Positions 10,815 to 23,208 of a stretch of DNA of 64,000 bases are shown piece after piece (position 1 is the first letter of the stretch; each line of letters opens with the position of its first letter). Made by a program: the position numbers and the translations under genes. Below the pieces are notes generated by a model. The model was not told the DNA's origin and did not search any database. It saw nothing but the letters and a program-made list of their open reading frames with translations. Source of the DNA: Lates calcarifer (taxonomy: Eukaryota > Chordata > Actinopteri > Centropomidae); the NCBI RefSeq assembly GCF_001640805.2, contig NC_066852.1, positions 11,479,194 through 11,543,193 on the forward strand, written 5' to 3'.

Positions 10815-12216
10815 CACCACATTGTATAACACATTACGATGTTATTCTTGTGTGCATTGCTTTGCGATTCCTATAATGGTGCAATCGATTGCAAGAAAGT
10901 CAATAATTTGTCCTGTCCAAATTCTGAAAATAGAATCATTTTCCTCTAATTACCATCTGTTCAGAGTCTCTCTGAGCACTTTCAGTGGACGTCTATGCAG
11001 ATAATAGCAGACCTCCGGCATGGATTCTGAACAGCAAATAACTGCTCACATTTTGTTCTATGAGGATGAAATACAATTTAAAGAATTCAACATCACTGTG
11101 AAGAAGGGTCTGATGTCCTGAAGTGATTGGCTCATACAGAAGCAATCAGATGAAAGAAGCAGTGAAGGACCACTTAAAGGGGACTGCTGATTTAAGAGTG
11201 CTGCACATGTCCCCTGCCCTCCTCAACAAATATGGTTGTATGTGAGGTAGCAGTCAGTATTAGAAAACATACAGACACAAACACAATGCCCACAGTCTCC
11301 TTTTAGATCACAAATAGGTGCATATGTAAAACATTTGAATTGTGATTAGTGTTTGAACAGAGCTTCTTAAACCCACTAGAGGAGCACTGGGAAAGAGACA
11401 TTTTAATTTGTTGATTGCTCACAAATTGCGCATCTTCTTTCATCAGCGCATGTCATTGAAATTCCAAGTAATCACGAAAGAGCACTGAGATCCAAAGCTT
11501 TCCATGGAGCACATCTAATCAAATGTAGCCTGTAGAGGACATCCTTATGTCAATAAGTGCAGCACAGATAGTCGCGGATCACATTAGCAGAGCGGAGAGC
11601 AAGATTCAAACTCTCCTTGGCTTGCTGGAGGAGATCCTTTACTATGCAAGACAACCCGTTTAAACCATTCTGTGTTGTCCTGTATCATCCATTTGGCAGA
11701 TTTTCATCAGCGCTTTGAATGATGAGTGTGTGGGGAAAAACTTACATCTTCAATCAAAACTTCAATCTTACAGGAAAGAAAATCATCCATTTTCCTCTAG
11801 TGGTCATGCTTGATGAATTGTCATTACTGTTTCTAATTTCAAAGCAAAAAGAAAACTAGTTCTTCAGTGGCTTATTGTGGGTAAAAATACAGCAAGTTGT
11901 CAGTCAAATATTCTTTATTTAGGTTTAAAACAATCATGACTCTTAACATGTAATGTCTATACACAGAATTACTCACTGAAATAATATCATAATGCAGCAC
12001 GATGCAGATAAACCAACCCATCTTGAAACTAACCCATTCTGATGCTGTTTCTTTTATCAGCTTTATAAAAGATGAATAAGGCAGCACAGTACGTATGATC
12101 CAACTTATGGAAAAAATACATTTCACAGACACTCTATTGAAGAGTGTGTTTAGAAATATGGTCAAGCTATAGAAATAAGTGCACAAAATGTGTTCATGTA
12201 GAACTTCTTTGTGTAA

Positions 12217-12222
12217 AATAAA
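12217..12222 (+). promoter_or_regulatory. Candidate poly(A) signal of the kcnk13-like gene
   Basis: AATAAA lies about 1.4 kb after the stop. Another AATAAA is at 12500-12505. Which is used cannot be told from sequence. Confidence 0.35.
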
Positions 12223-13076
12223 TTTTGATTGGTCAGTAAATTCTTACAGTTTGGATACTTTGATTCCATTTTTGGTCACAATCATACCCAAAATGCTGCA
12301 CAGGTTGTTTGTTATTAATCTAACCTTTATTTGAACAAATGACTAGGTTTCCAAACAACACTCCAGACAAGTGGATTTTACTCTACGTGTTTTAAAAAAA
12401 ACTGTAAAAGCAAGCACCTTTTCAAAAAGATTTTAGGTTATCTGTGAAATGTATTTTTCTTGACATTTATATGTGTATGTGTTGAGACTTAATTAATGGA
12501 ATAAAATGCTTAATCAGTATCTATTTGCCTGTCATTTCCAACCATGAGGGAAAGAGAAAAATTTGGGCACTCCCATCAGCTGTCCAGCTCTGTCTTAGCA
12601 TTTCCCTTTTTAACAGATGGATATATGTTAGCTGCATATTAGCTTTTGGCTAACACTGACAAAGTTTAACAATTTTCTTTCCTGGAGATGAAAGGCAAAC
12701 TGAAAAGTTTTAAAGTTTGTTGTTGTTTTCTTTTGTAAATTATATCTATTCTTAAAACATCATCTTTAAAATACAACTCTACATGTACTAACACTTCTTA
12801 TTTTATCAAGTGAAAATGTACAACTTCACAGTTTATTATTATTCAGTTTTACAGGCCTTCATTTGAAATTATCATCTGTGTTTTCTGTTCACTGAATATG
12901 AGGCAGAGGTTTGTTGCTGGGTCAGTGTCTCTGAGAAAGTTTTACAAAATGTCCTTCTTGTATAAATATAAATGTATCAGGCTTTAATAGATCTATTTTT
13001 GCATTGTATTTGTTGTGACAAGATGCTACTTGTTAGCATGATGTAAACAAACACCTCTGTCTGTTCATCATCTCTT

Positions 13077-13107
13077 CTCTCTCTCTCTCTCTCTTTTTTT
13101 TTTTTTT
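13077..13107. repeat. (CT)n followed by poly(T)
   Basis: About 17 bases of CT repeat run into 14 T. Confidence 0.85.
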
Positions 13108-13468
13108 AAATTGCACACATGAAGAAAACAGTTTTAATATTGACATTAATTACAGTCCCTCCATGGATCCTTGGAGACAAAATCCAGCAAGGCTTCTCAG
13201 GAGCCTCCCAGGCCCTGGACAGGTAATGTGGGGAATAATGGTGAATTTAGATCATTTTTACGGTGACATAACATGCCCTCTAATAGTTAGAGTTGGGCAA
13301 ATACATAGTTTGTACTCACATTTGGTACTGTGGGCTTGTGTGTCTCTCTTTGTTGATAGTAAGCAGAAATAATGCAGTTCCTTCTGCAAAACACAGAAGA
13401 AACACTGTGTAATTTCCCAATACAGCCAATAGATGCACATTCACAAACACACACACACTTTGTGTCTC

Positions 13469-16400
13469 TTACTTGCTCTGTATGCCTCCACCTGGTGGTA
13501 AACCAGGGATGACAGTGGATGCGAGGACCGTGAGGACAGACAGCAGGTCAGGCTCCTCCCCTCTGGCACACAGCTCGTCATAAATTTCTGTCAGATATCA
13601 AAACAAAGAGACAGGCATACAAACAGTTATTTTTTGGCATTTTACATGCAGCTTACATAAGGTTGATATCACTATTATCAAACATTATCAAAAAATTGTC
13701 TGCCATGGAAAGACCAAAAGCAGCGATGTGTTAGTCTGTTAGTCTGACGTCCTGATTACCTCCTCTGTGGCACTCAGTCCCCACTCATGTGTTACTACTA
13801 CACATCCATTTGTAAAAATAATAGTAACACATTTTCAAAAATGCCAAACAATTTCCTTGAATAACTGGGCACTGTAGATTTTAGCAGGATTAAATTGATC
13901 ATTTTTCAGCTGTGGATTAATACACATCAGGAAGGAGTACGATGCATGTTTGTTCATGGTAATGACAGAGTGCCCAGGACAAGGATGTGAGTCACTGAAC
14001 AGATTTGAAACAGTTGAGAGGATCAGGTTGTTACTAATGTTGGTGTTTTCATGGGACTTATTGACAGCAATATAAATGGAGAACTGGTAGGAGAGAGGTG
14101 TTAAAGAGTTCACCTTAATGTGCTTCAAGCGCAAACCAAAAACATTAAGAAAACATGAAAAAAAAAAAAAAGAATTCAAACATTAAACCATGACAAATAT
14201 GCCTAATGCCTAATATCATTTATGTTCACACACCTGCTACTTTGGACTCCAGCAGGTCCTCCAGCTCGGCCTCCTGGTGTAATGCCTCTGCTGACAGCTG
14301 GGGGGCTCCAGGGAAGCACAGCAGGATGATGCTGATGTTGTCCAGGCTGCCCTGTGGAGCGAAGCGGCGTCAGCAGAGGTGAGTGATGATGGCTGACCTT
14401 ACAAATGTCAACATGTGAAACATTATTTCATCCGGGGTGAACTGTCTTAGAAATAGATCATTTTCACCTCAAGGTTTCCACACCAGTCACACAGATGCAG
14501 TGGAGCGGGAAAATGTAAATGGAGTGTGGAAGAAGCAGTGACATTTTGAGGTCATTGTGCAAATCCAAGCTGAAGCCCTGTTACATAACATAGTGACATG
14601 ATGGCCAAACAGAGTGCACATGTTTATCCTGCTATGGTTCTTTGACTGTAAAGAGAATATAACCCTGACAATAAGCCCAATGTCTTTTATTAATTGCCTT
14701 AAAGATCTGTGGACCCTTCTTGAATAAGGGATGGGTTTAATGATGAATTTGTGTCACTAACTACGGTAGAAGATATACATCAATTAAATTATGGGTGCAA
14801 CATAATAAAACTTTTCTGCTGAAAAGCTTAAGCCTTCTTGACAAGCGACTTCTCTTATTCTATAGATTAGTTATTCTATAGTGAAAAATATCCTTCACTG
14901 AACACCGTTAAGTCCTGTAGGTATAATATGAGTGGAGCTGGCTGTAGTGGAATAATTATTCTCTCTGAAATGATTCTTTATGTATGCAGGTCTATGTTCT
15001 TGAACATCAAGAAGAATGAGAGTGGCTGAAATGAATCCTCATAGGACCCTGGAATAATCCCGTGTAACCTGCTCTGACACCTCTACAGTCTATTTTAAGG
15101 TGGTCTGTCAGCCTATTGTACCAGCAGAAGTCACAGTGTAAATGAGCCTGAACCAGAGCTTTAGCATAAGTCAGTGCTGCTCTTTCAGTCTATGCTATTC
15201 TCTGGCTCACTTTTAAATCTTCCCCTCTATATGGACATGCGTTGGACAAGTGTTTTAAATGCCTATAATCAATAGTTTTATAGTAACATGACTACTTGAA
15301 TATGAATAGAAACCCTAGGAAAAGAGGAGTGGTGAACCCACAGAGATTTATCACCTGACTCTGCAGTTCCCTTCAGCTCTGTGGAGCTTAAAACTTAATT
15401 TATGGTCACAACGTTACCGGTTTAGTTCACTCTCACCACTCTCATAACTCTGTTTATTGCAGCAGCAGGCACCTGTTTTTGGTGAAAAACCCAATACACA
15501 TGAACTGTCTTAAGCTAAATGACAAAAAGCGGAACATTTAGCGAGAGTCAGATACTTTTCCCAAGACTTGTCAAGGAACAAAACTGAGCTAAAATGAGAG
15601 TGCTAATGTTGCTCTATAACTGCTGGAAGATGCAACTGTTTGCTAAGTTCGCCATATCAACTTTAAGGTGTTAATATTTCAATGTTGTGTTCACTGTGTG
15701 TTTCAGCTTTTATGGGTGGCCAGGCCTGACAAGTGCCTCTATGAAATACCATGTTCAGTGCCGTGTTGCTTAAGTCTATAGCCCATATTGGTTACTTCAT
15801 CCTTAATATCCTCAATATGCCACTGCTCACAGCTGTCTAGGATACACCCAAAGACAACAAGACTCTTTGTGCAGATTTCACCAACATAAGTGTTCAAACT
15901 GGTGGATTTTCACAGTTTTGTCCCAAAGCCAGCAACCACTCGCATGTAGTGGAAACCTTAAACCCCGTATCCATTTGTTAATAGGACAAAGATCTTCACT
16001 GAGTAAGGTTTAAACCTTCATGAAAATGTCATTTGCATATGTAGTTGAATAATCAGATTTAAATGTATATAAATACAAAACAATGAGGATCCAGCACATC
16101 TCCCTGTGGAACTCCACACTTTAGATATGATAGACATGAGAAAAGTAGATTGCAGTGAGTTTTTTGAAAGCCTAGGTGTAAATCACAGCTGTGGTGATGA
16201 GGTGTGTGTAGTATTAATCAAACAGAAACTGTCCTTGAGTTACCTTAAGCTCTTTCCTCAAAAATGGGATGACCCTGGCAGCCTTCAGATCAAGCCAAAC
16301 CAACTCAACACAGTTGCAGTTTAAGGGATTATGTTATTATATGAAATCTACTGCCCATTAAAAATTACATAACTCAGAAACTGAAATTGTGTTTTGTGTT

Positions 16401-17740
16401 TATAATCAGGTAAAGGGATTTGCCATTTAAGCTGCTGAACATCATGTAGAAATACATAATGTGCTGGATCTCTTTGTATTTAAAAGGGACTAAGATAATA
16501 TGGGCACTGGTTCAAAGAGGCAGGTTCTGACCTTATAGAGACAGAGGTCAATGACTTGAGTGCAGACGTCCCTCAGGTCAGTGCAGACTTGCAGCCGGTT
16601 GTGGATGAAGGCGCACAGCTCCTCATTGCTGATGGTGTCCCACACCCCGTCGCAGGCGAGCACCAGGAACTCATCTGCTGGCGAGCGCTCCACCACACAC
16701 ACCTCAGGCTCTGGCGACACCATCTGCTGGCTGGGCGTCCGGTTCTCTGCTCCCTTGTAGCTGAAGTCCCCCAGAGCACGGGAGACTGCCAGGGAGCCGT
16801 TGATCCGTTGGAGGGACACGGAGCCGCCTGCGCTCTCGATGCGCTCTTTCTCCAGAGGGCTGTAGGGTTTGTGGTCCTCAGTGGAGAAGCAAACCTGGCC
16901 GGACCGGCACAGCATTGCCCTTGAGTCACCACAGTTGGCAAAGTAGATGTAGTAAGGTGAGATGAGAGTGGCCACCACAGTGGTGCCACCTCTCTCCCAG
17001 CCTTCTCGACGTGCCACGGAGTGCAAGTGCTTGTCAGTTTGCAGAAAACCCTCAATGATGGCACCTTTCACCTTTTCAGGGTCGTCCTCTGCCCCTATTT
17101 CACCTGTGTGCACAAAGAGGTGCGAAGATGGAATATTTACTGACATAAGCATCCCAGAATACAATGAGAAATGATCATTCATGAGACTGATGTCTGAAAA
17201 CAGGAAAGAATCAGAAAACCTTAAACAGCTGAGCATCATTACATTAAATCAATAGGGTGTATCCCCTTATAAAAGATAGCAACACTCTGACATACTTGAA
17301 TCTTTTACATTCATTTCATTAATGCATCTCTCACCTGTGGCTAGGATGTGACCCAGAAGATGCTGTGAGCAGAACTGTGCCACTGTGCTGCCTGCATGAC
17401 CATCGAACACAGCAAAGAAGCTCCAGTCGGCCAGCTCTCCACCCAGCTGTGGCACACAGTTGTGGAAGTCCTCCATGTTGGCCCTCCAGCCCTGCATGCT
17501 CCCCAGAGCGTAGGTGAGGCCCCAGCGGGCACAGCCCTCCTCTGTCAGCTTGTCCAGGACCGGCCGGTCCAGGTAGGGGCTGGGGATGACTTCCTCCTTC
17601 TCCCCCTCCCCTGGCTGCTCCCCCTCTGCTGCTCCTCCGCGGCCCCCCTTGAAGAAAGAGCTGACCCTCTTCTCCGTCTCTTTCACCAGCTGCCTCACAA
17701 ACGCAGGCATCTCCACGCTGCCCTTCCTGGCTGTCCTCAT
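13469..17740 (-). CDS. ppm1n: PPM1N-like Mg2+/Mn2+-dependent Ser/Thr phosphatase (PP2C)
   Basis: Four coding exons, 17335-17740, 16532-17103, 14234-14351 and 13469-13587, give 404 residues plus TAA with phases in agreement. The enzyme removes phosphate from Ser/Thr using two metal ions, and is probably cytosolic or nuclear. Seen: a basic N terminus (MRTARKGSVEMPAFVRQL), a Gly/Glu-rich low-complexity linker at about residues 33-50, YALGSMQGWRANMEDFH (E90 and D91 at the metal site), FAVFDGHAGS (D113), ANCGDSRAML near 192, LAVSRALGDF, LACDGVWD (D287), GSLDNISIILL near 330 and a C-terminal LPPGGGIQSK tail as in PPM1A/B. Core metal ligands are all present. There is no MG myristoylation start, unlike PPM1A/B. 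The start is the first ATG in frame; the Met at 17710 is an alternative. The call of PPM1N over PPM1A/B rests on divergence and on adjacency to rtn2. Confidence 0.93.
14352..16531. other. ppm1n intron 2, no other gene seen
   Basis: A 2.2-kb intron between phosphatase exons. No nested coding segment, RNA gene or clear transposon was recognised. The open frame at 16106-16324 has no known motif. Confidence 0.5.
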
Positions 17741-18763
17741 GGCTCTTGTGCACGGCTGAGGCACAGGGAATCTTCTTTTGTCCCTGCCCCGGTGTTTGTG
17801 GCTGGGACGGGAGGGCTGAGCTAGGCCTGATGGGCTAGGCCTGTGCAGTGTCTGCGTAGCCCTTCTGCTCCAGGGCTCAGAGCATGGCTGCCTGAGCTGA
17901 TGGATGTTCTGTGCGCTGGCTGCTCACCCTCCTCTCCTTGTTCATCTCCTTCCTCTCCTCTCTTCTTTCTCTCTCTGGAGACTTCACTGATCAGCGCTCT
18001 CTCCTCCACTCATCCTTCCTCTCTTTCTTGTTTGGTCTCTCCTCTGTGCTGCTGTGATTTCACCTTCTCCCTCGCTTTTTCATAGCTCTTCCCTCTTTCA
18101 CCAGCTCTCCCCTTGCCTTGTTATTTTCCCTGCCTCCTCTGTGATTGGCCAGCTATTTGTGTGAACCAATCCCTGACTGGCTTGCATCCCCGCTGTCATG
18201 TTTGAGCTCACCCTCTCTCACCATCCTCCTATCTGCAGCCCTGCCCCTCCCACATCTTTGGTAATCTCAACCTTTGATCGGCTGGGATTATGAGCTTCCA
18301 CTGCTGTGGATTACAGGACTGACGGCCATTTAGCACAAAATGTGCGGCTGACAGTGGGAAGAAGAGACACAGGGGAAAGAAGGCTTATTTTCATAATGTA
18401 CACAGATCTCTTAAAACTGATTTTTCACTTTTATACATTAAACAAGGTGACAGTGCATGTACTGTACCACTGCAGGGATTGTAGCAGTAAAGCAACATTT
18501 GTTAAAGACTGCATGTGGTTATTAGTCATGGGTGTAAAATATTCAGTATTCTGTTTAAATGCTGTCTATACTAAGATGGAAAACAATATTGTTAGCTACA
18601 AATCTGTATTTTTTCCATCTTTATAGGACCAAGGAATTTGTCCCTGTTATAGAGACAAACAGGCAAAGAGGAATGTGATTTTTGTTTTCCATGACACATG
18701 CATGTCACCAAAACATGATCACTTGTTTGGCAGCATTCCCTGAACAACTGATTAAATGAATCA

Positions 18764-18808
18764 GCCAGGACGACATCACTGATCTCTCTAGTACTCAACA
18801 TACTTTGA
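18764..18808 (+). repeat. 45-bp direct repeat, copy 1
   Basis: The sequence from GCCAGGACGACATC to CATACTTTGA recurs at 19156-19200 with two base differences. Confidence 0.9.
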
Positions 18809-19108
18809 TTTTGGAGCGGACACTCTGTCAGTCATGTTACTGTGACCAGGAGGAGACAGATGGATCAGCTATTTGGCAGTTTTCATGTTACATGTCAGTA
18901 CGGGAAAAAAACAGCTTGTCATAGAGATACACAATAGAAATAAATAGAAACAAACCTCTTGAGTTTGTTTGTGCTCCACATGAACGGTGGGTACGTGGGC
19001 ATGGTACAGTCTACAAGCAGATTAACATTTCTGCTCGCAGCTCCAAAAATGTTCAAGTCAAATTTGATTTATCCAACCCATTACTGCATTGCCTGCTTCT
19101 AGTAATAG

Positions 19109-19110
<2 letters not shown>

Positions 19111-19155
<45 letters not shown>
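19111..19155. repeat. (AT)22 microsatellite
   Basis: A 45-base pure AT dinucleotide run, directly abutting copy 2 of the 45-bp direct repeat. Confidence 0.95.
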
Positions 19156-19156
<1 letters not shown>

Positions 19157-19200
19157 CCAGGATGACATCACTGATCTCTCTAGTGCTCAACATACTTTGA
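19156..19200 (+). repeat. 45-bp direct repeat, copy 2
   Basis: It matches 18764-18808 at 43 of 45 positions (C to T and A to G changes). It begins at the base after the AT microsatellite. Confidence 0.9.
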
Positions 19201-19907
19201 GGTAAAATAAAAAAGGTAAAATAAGATGAGATTAAATGATAAGATCAAATGATAAGATATAAGCTAAGATAACATAAGTATCTTTGTAACATAAGTTAAT
19301 GGTGTGAGTTACAGTGTTGCATTCTGAGACTGTAAGGTCTGTGTGGTTTTGGTCTGACTGACTCTGAGGTATCGACAGAGACACTTACAAGAAGCTGGAA
19401 TGAAAGACTACTTGAGTCTCAGGCAGAAAAATGTCTACTATCTGTCTTACGTGCAATCACTTCTTTATTAGGATATGCTGTGTTTCTAGTTATGACGCAG
19501 GCTTTATTATAAATTAATTAGTTTGTGATTAATGCTGCAGTATACAGCTGGTGGAGATAGTGGTTTACTAACAACAACTGTGTTCTTATTAATCCATACT
19601 ATTGATGAGTTTGATGTTAAAAACTGTTCCTGGCTAACGTGGCTGCATGTGCAGATCTCTGGGTGCAGGACAGTCTCTGAAAGCTGAGGGACATGTACAT
19701 GCTGATGTCTCAGGTTCCCAATTTGAGTGTGTGTGTGCCTCTGTGTGTGTGTGTGAATCCAAACAGGGGGTATCCAATACAGGATAAAATTAGGCCAGGC
19801 TGGCCTTATATTGCTGACAGAGCTTGGGTGGCCAAAAAAAGCCTGGAGTACAAGCCAACAGTGGAAGCGCAAAGGAAGAGAGGAGAGCGAGCAGGATCGC
19901 CGCTGAA

Positions 19908-22900
19908 ATGGCCACCAAACGTAAGGAAAGAAATGGTGACAGCTTTGAGAAAAGTGAATCAGAGCAGACTGGTCAGAGAGTCAGGGTCCAGCTGTCAGGT
20001 GGAAGAGAGAGAGAGATAATTTATTTTTCTCCTCTGCTGGGCAGGTGTGAACACAGACAGGATGGCAAGTCAAATACTGAGTCCAACATGTCTTTCATTT
20101 GGTGGACAGATGGGCAGAATGGGACTCAGCTAAATGAGAGCCTATTGCTGATTGAATGTTGTTTATTTCATTCTCATTGTCCCATTAGAAAAGAAGACTG
20201 ATGTGTTTTTCTGTTATGGCTATTTCTCAGACTTTATTTTACTGTTGTTATTGAAGTTAGAATTAAGAGTCAGGTTTTGTTTATGCCAGGCTTGGAAAAT
20301 GACTTCATAGGTGTAACAGCATAAGTATGAGTGTCTCTGTTTCTGACTCACCAGTTTCCAAATTTACCATTAAATAACAAAACCTTAGTGTTTGGAAAAC
20401 TGATTATGAAACCAGGGCTGTTGGTTTAATGGTGTGTAAATGCATGACTCTGTTGCTTGTAAATTGTCTTCTGGAAAACAAGTTGTTGTTGTTGTGTGTA
20501 AAATTCTTGAGGATTTGTTTTAATCAGATAATTATCTTGACATTAACGCTGGAGTTAGGAGGCTAATCTGATGTTTTGTTGTCTGAATATCTAATATCAT
20601 ACTGTGACTCATAGTATATTTATTCATTTATTTCTTACTCATTCAGAAATGTGCAAAGTGCATTATTAAAAGCAACACATTCATTCTGAGATGGGTTCTT
20701 TCCTAAAATATCTTCTTTTTTTACATGAGGAAATAACTAATGATGAGTAATTTTTGTTGGTTGTTTTGATGTTTTCTCGCTGTCATCCTTTCTCCAGCCT
20801 CTTACTGACTCTAACTAACTTTCCATTTTGCCTCTCATATAACTGAGGCCTCTCTGGCACAGAGGGAGGGATGTGTGTCACATTTCTGTCAGCAGCAGCA
20901 GGTTTGTTTGTAATAAAAAAGAAGAAGATGACCTGAGGTTGTTTGGTTGAAGAGTGAATGTTGCAAACCACATCCACTCACTTGCATTTTGAAGCGACAG
21001 CTCTTTCACAAAATTTTAGAAAACTGATATGAAATCGTCTGAAACAAAGTCTAAGCATCTTTAGAAAAGGGCCATAAAAATGTTAACTGCTGCAAAGCAG
21101 AAGAGTCAAGAGCTGACTTGTGATGACGTGGCACTGGCTAATTATGTTGGATGTGCATATTGCTTAAATGAGAATGCTCTATAAGACTGTTTTGTTTGTC
21201 CCAGGTGTTTTATAATCTAAAAATGGGCCCAGTTTTTTTCCCCTCACACACTGAGGCATCTTTTCTGTCACTTTTTCATGGCCACTGCAATTTAGTTACA
21301 TTCACTTCCCTGTTCACTGTCATCTATTTATGTGATACCCCAAGGTATTATCAAGTTGTCACCGAGTAAAACAGCTGCTTCAGAGGCACTCTTAAACCTT
21401 GCGGTGACCTCTTTTCACAAAAGTTACCACCACATTCAAAAACAAGCATCTGTTGGGTTAACATCATTATGAAAAATAAAGTACCTTATCTAACTGAGCA
21501 TGGAGATGGTCTACAAAGTTAACAGATTCCCTCAAATATAGCCCTTCCCTTCTGTCCATCACTCATTAAGTGTAACTCATCTAACTGTTTTTGGTAGTTG
21601 TGGATCTGGTGTACTGGCGGAACATGAGGAAGACCTGCGTGGTCTTCACGGGACTCGTGGTCTGTCTGGTCAGCCTGTTCCAGCTCAGCACCATCACCGT
21701 GCTCTCCCACATCTGTCTGGGTGTCATGTGTGTCACCTTCTCTCTCCGTCTCTACTATAAGCTGTTGGAGCTGCTGCGCTGGAACCCTGGGGTGCACCCC
21801 TTCCAGTGAGTCTGGCACACACTGGAACTTCTACGGCAGAAAAATGCTGCTGCTCTGCTCTCTATGGGTTCAAACTTTCAATCACCTCGCACTTTTGATT
21901 AAATGTAGAGCCTCAGTTGACTTGCCTCACTTCAGCCTTCTAATGTGGTAAATGTGCACAGCTTGTTGTTTCTCTAATTGTGTGTTTATGTGTCTGCTCC
22001 CAGGTCATATCTGGATTACGACAGCTCTCTGACAGATAAGGACACGGTGATGCTGGTGGAGGAGGTGGTGCTACTGATTGCATTTGCCGTCACAGAGATC
22101 AAGCGCCTCCTTTTCATTGACAGCATGATCGACTCTATTAAGGTCCGAGAATATGACAAGGTTAACATGTGAACAGCACAAAGCTTAAAGTTGTATGGTT
22201 GAAAAAATGAGATGCCGCTGATGGTTGACACTGTGTCAGACAGGAATGTGGTCATGGTCAGCTCTTTTTACAATACAGGAAGTACCTATCAAATGTAAAT
22301 AAATCACACTGTTTCTCTGTTTCCCTTCCCTCAGTTCGTTGTGCTCCTGTATCTGTTGACCTATGTCGGCGTCCTAGCCAACGGACTGACTCTGATCATA
22401 ACTGGTGAGCTGAAATCATTACACACATCCACTGCTGCCTCCTAATCTTTTCACACAGACACAGTGTGTGAATGTGATGCAACACCCTGTATCCCACATC
22501 CAAAGCCTTCTAGGGTTGTAATAGTGTCCTAAGAGTTACAGTATCTTATTAGCTAAATAATTTCAGTAAAAGTCTTGCACTGGTCATTCAAATAATACTT
22601 CTAAACTATTCTTTTGTCCTTTGTGCTTGTTTCACAGCTGTGATCGCTATTTTCTCTCTTCCTCTGTTGTACAAAAAGCAGCAGGTGAGATGGTGTATAC
22701 TGGGCCGAAATCCAGAATTAGGTCACTTTTCAATGACATCACAAAACTGCATGTATTTACTCAAGCAGAAAGACAGCATTGTGTATGTAGACATGGAGCA
22801 TGAGACTAAAAAAAACTTCTGCAAGTGATTAACTACATGACAGTATCATATCAACTCTGCTGAAGACACAAATGTTATTTTCTTGGAGACTGAATTCACT

Positions 22901-23208
22901 GACCCATCTGTCATTCTGGTGACAGGTGCGGATAAGGAGGGTGGTTAGAGCCGTCAAAGCTTTTGTAAAGAAAATCAAAAACCTGTAAGTAACCTGCTCT
23001 TTCTACACTGTTCATGCTAAGAAAACATAAACGTGTTTCAGTTCTTTTTCATCTTTTCTGAATTGTGTCTAGTGATGTGACGCCCGTGTTTTGTCGCAGG
23101 TGCCTCAGTCTGTATGATTCAGTGAGATCCTCTCCTGCTCCTGCACCTGCCCCAAAACCTGGATCCATTGCTGTAGCTGCCCCCAAACAGAAAGCCAAGT
23201 CAAAGTAA
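19908..23208 (+). CDS. rtn2: Reticulon 2, short (reticulon-homology-domain) isoform
   Basis: Exons are 19908-19920, 21598-21805, 22004-22142, 22335-22404, 22638-22684, 22926-22984 and 23100-23208, giving 214 residues plus TAA. The first exon holds only four codons and one base (MATK then C before GTAAGG). It joins to give MATKLVDLVYWRN, the usual start of a short reticulon. Reticulons insert as hairpins in the ER membrane and curve tubules. Seen: hairpin 1 (TCVVFTGLVVCLVSLFQL onward), LLRWNPGVHPFQSYLDYD, a polar loop with VVLLIAFAVTEIKRLLF, hairpin 2 (FVVLLYLLTYVGVLANGL to IFSLPLLYKK), then a basic tail with an Ala/Pro stretch ending KAKSK. The exon 3 donor is uncertain: GTCCGA at 22143, or GTTAAC at 22161, which would add six residues. 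RTN2 rather than RTN1/3/4 is inferred from the divergent hairpins and the ppm1n neighbour. A long N-terminal isoform was not seen. Confidence 0.92.
19921..21597. other. rtn2 intron 1, nothing else recognised
   Basis: A 1.7-kb intron following the tiny first exon. No coding segment or clear repeat family was recognised. Confidence 0.5.

Larger units (their letters stand above)
10815..13468. other. 3' flanks of kcnk13-like and ppm1n (tail-to-tail), no coding sequence recognised
   Basis: The two genes converge here. AATAAA signals on the plus strand at 12217 and 12500 could end kcnk13. TTTATT at 12832 (AATAAA on the minus strand) could end ppm1n. A CT/T-rich microsatellite is at 13077-13107. 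The longest open frame, 11872-12186 on minus, has no recognisable motif. Confidence 0.5.
17741..19907. promoter_or_regulatory. Divergent promoter region between ppm1n and rtn2
   Basis: The ppm1n ATG (17740, minus) and the rtn2 short-form ATG (19908, plus) point apart across 2.2 kb. The ppm1n-proximal part (17760-18260) is pyrimidine-rich with CCAAT-type motifs (GTGATTGGCC near 18140, ACCAATCCC near 18165). The centre holds an (AT)22 run and a 45-bp duplication (separate entries). From memory, human PPM1N and RTN2 are also head-to-head. No TATA box was assigned. Confidence 0.4.

Noticed and set aside
11872..12186. 104-codon minus frame between kcnk13 and ppm1n
   Set aside because: AT-rich and hydrophobic by composition, with no recognisable family and no matching splice context. 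A decayed transposon fragment cannot be excluded.
16573..17064. 163-codon minus frame and overlapping plus frames in the phosphatase exon
   Set aside because: These are shadow frames of the GC-rich ppm1n exon 16532-17103, whose own frame carries all PP2C motifs.
17331..17824. 140-142-codon frames on both strands
   Set aside because: They are shadows of ppm1n exon 1.
19111..19155. Tandem repeats considered as a CRISPR or satellite array
   Set aside because: Simple dinucleotide microsatellites (also at 3476, 13077 and 31621) have no spacers or longer repeat unit.
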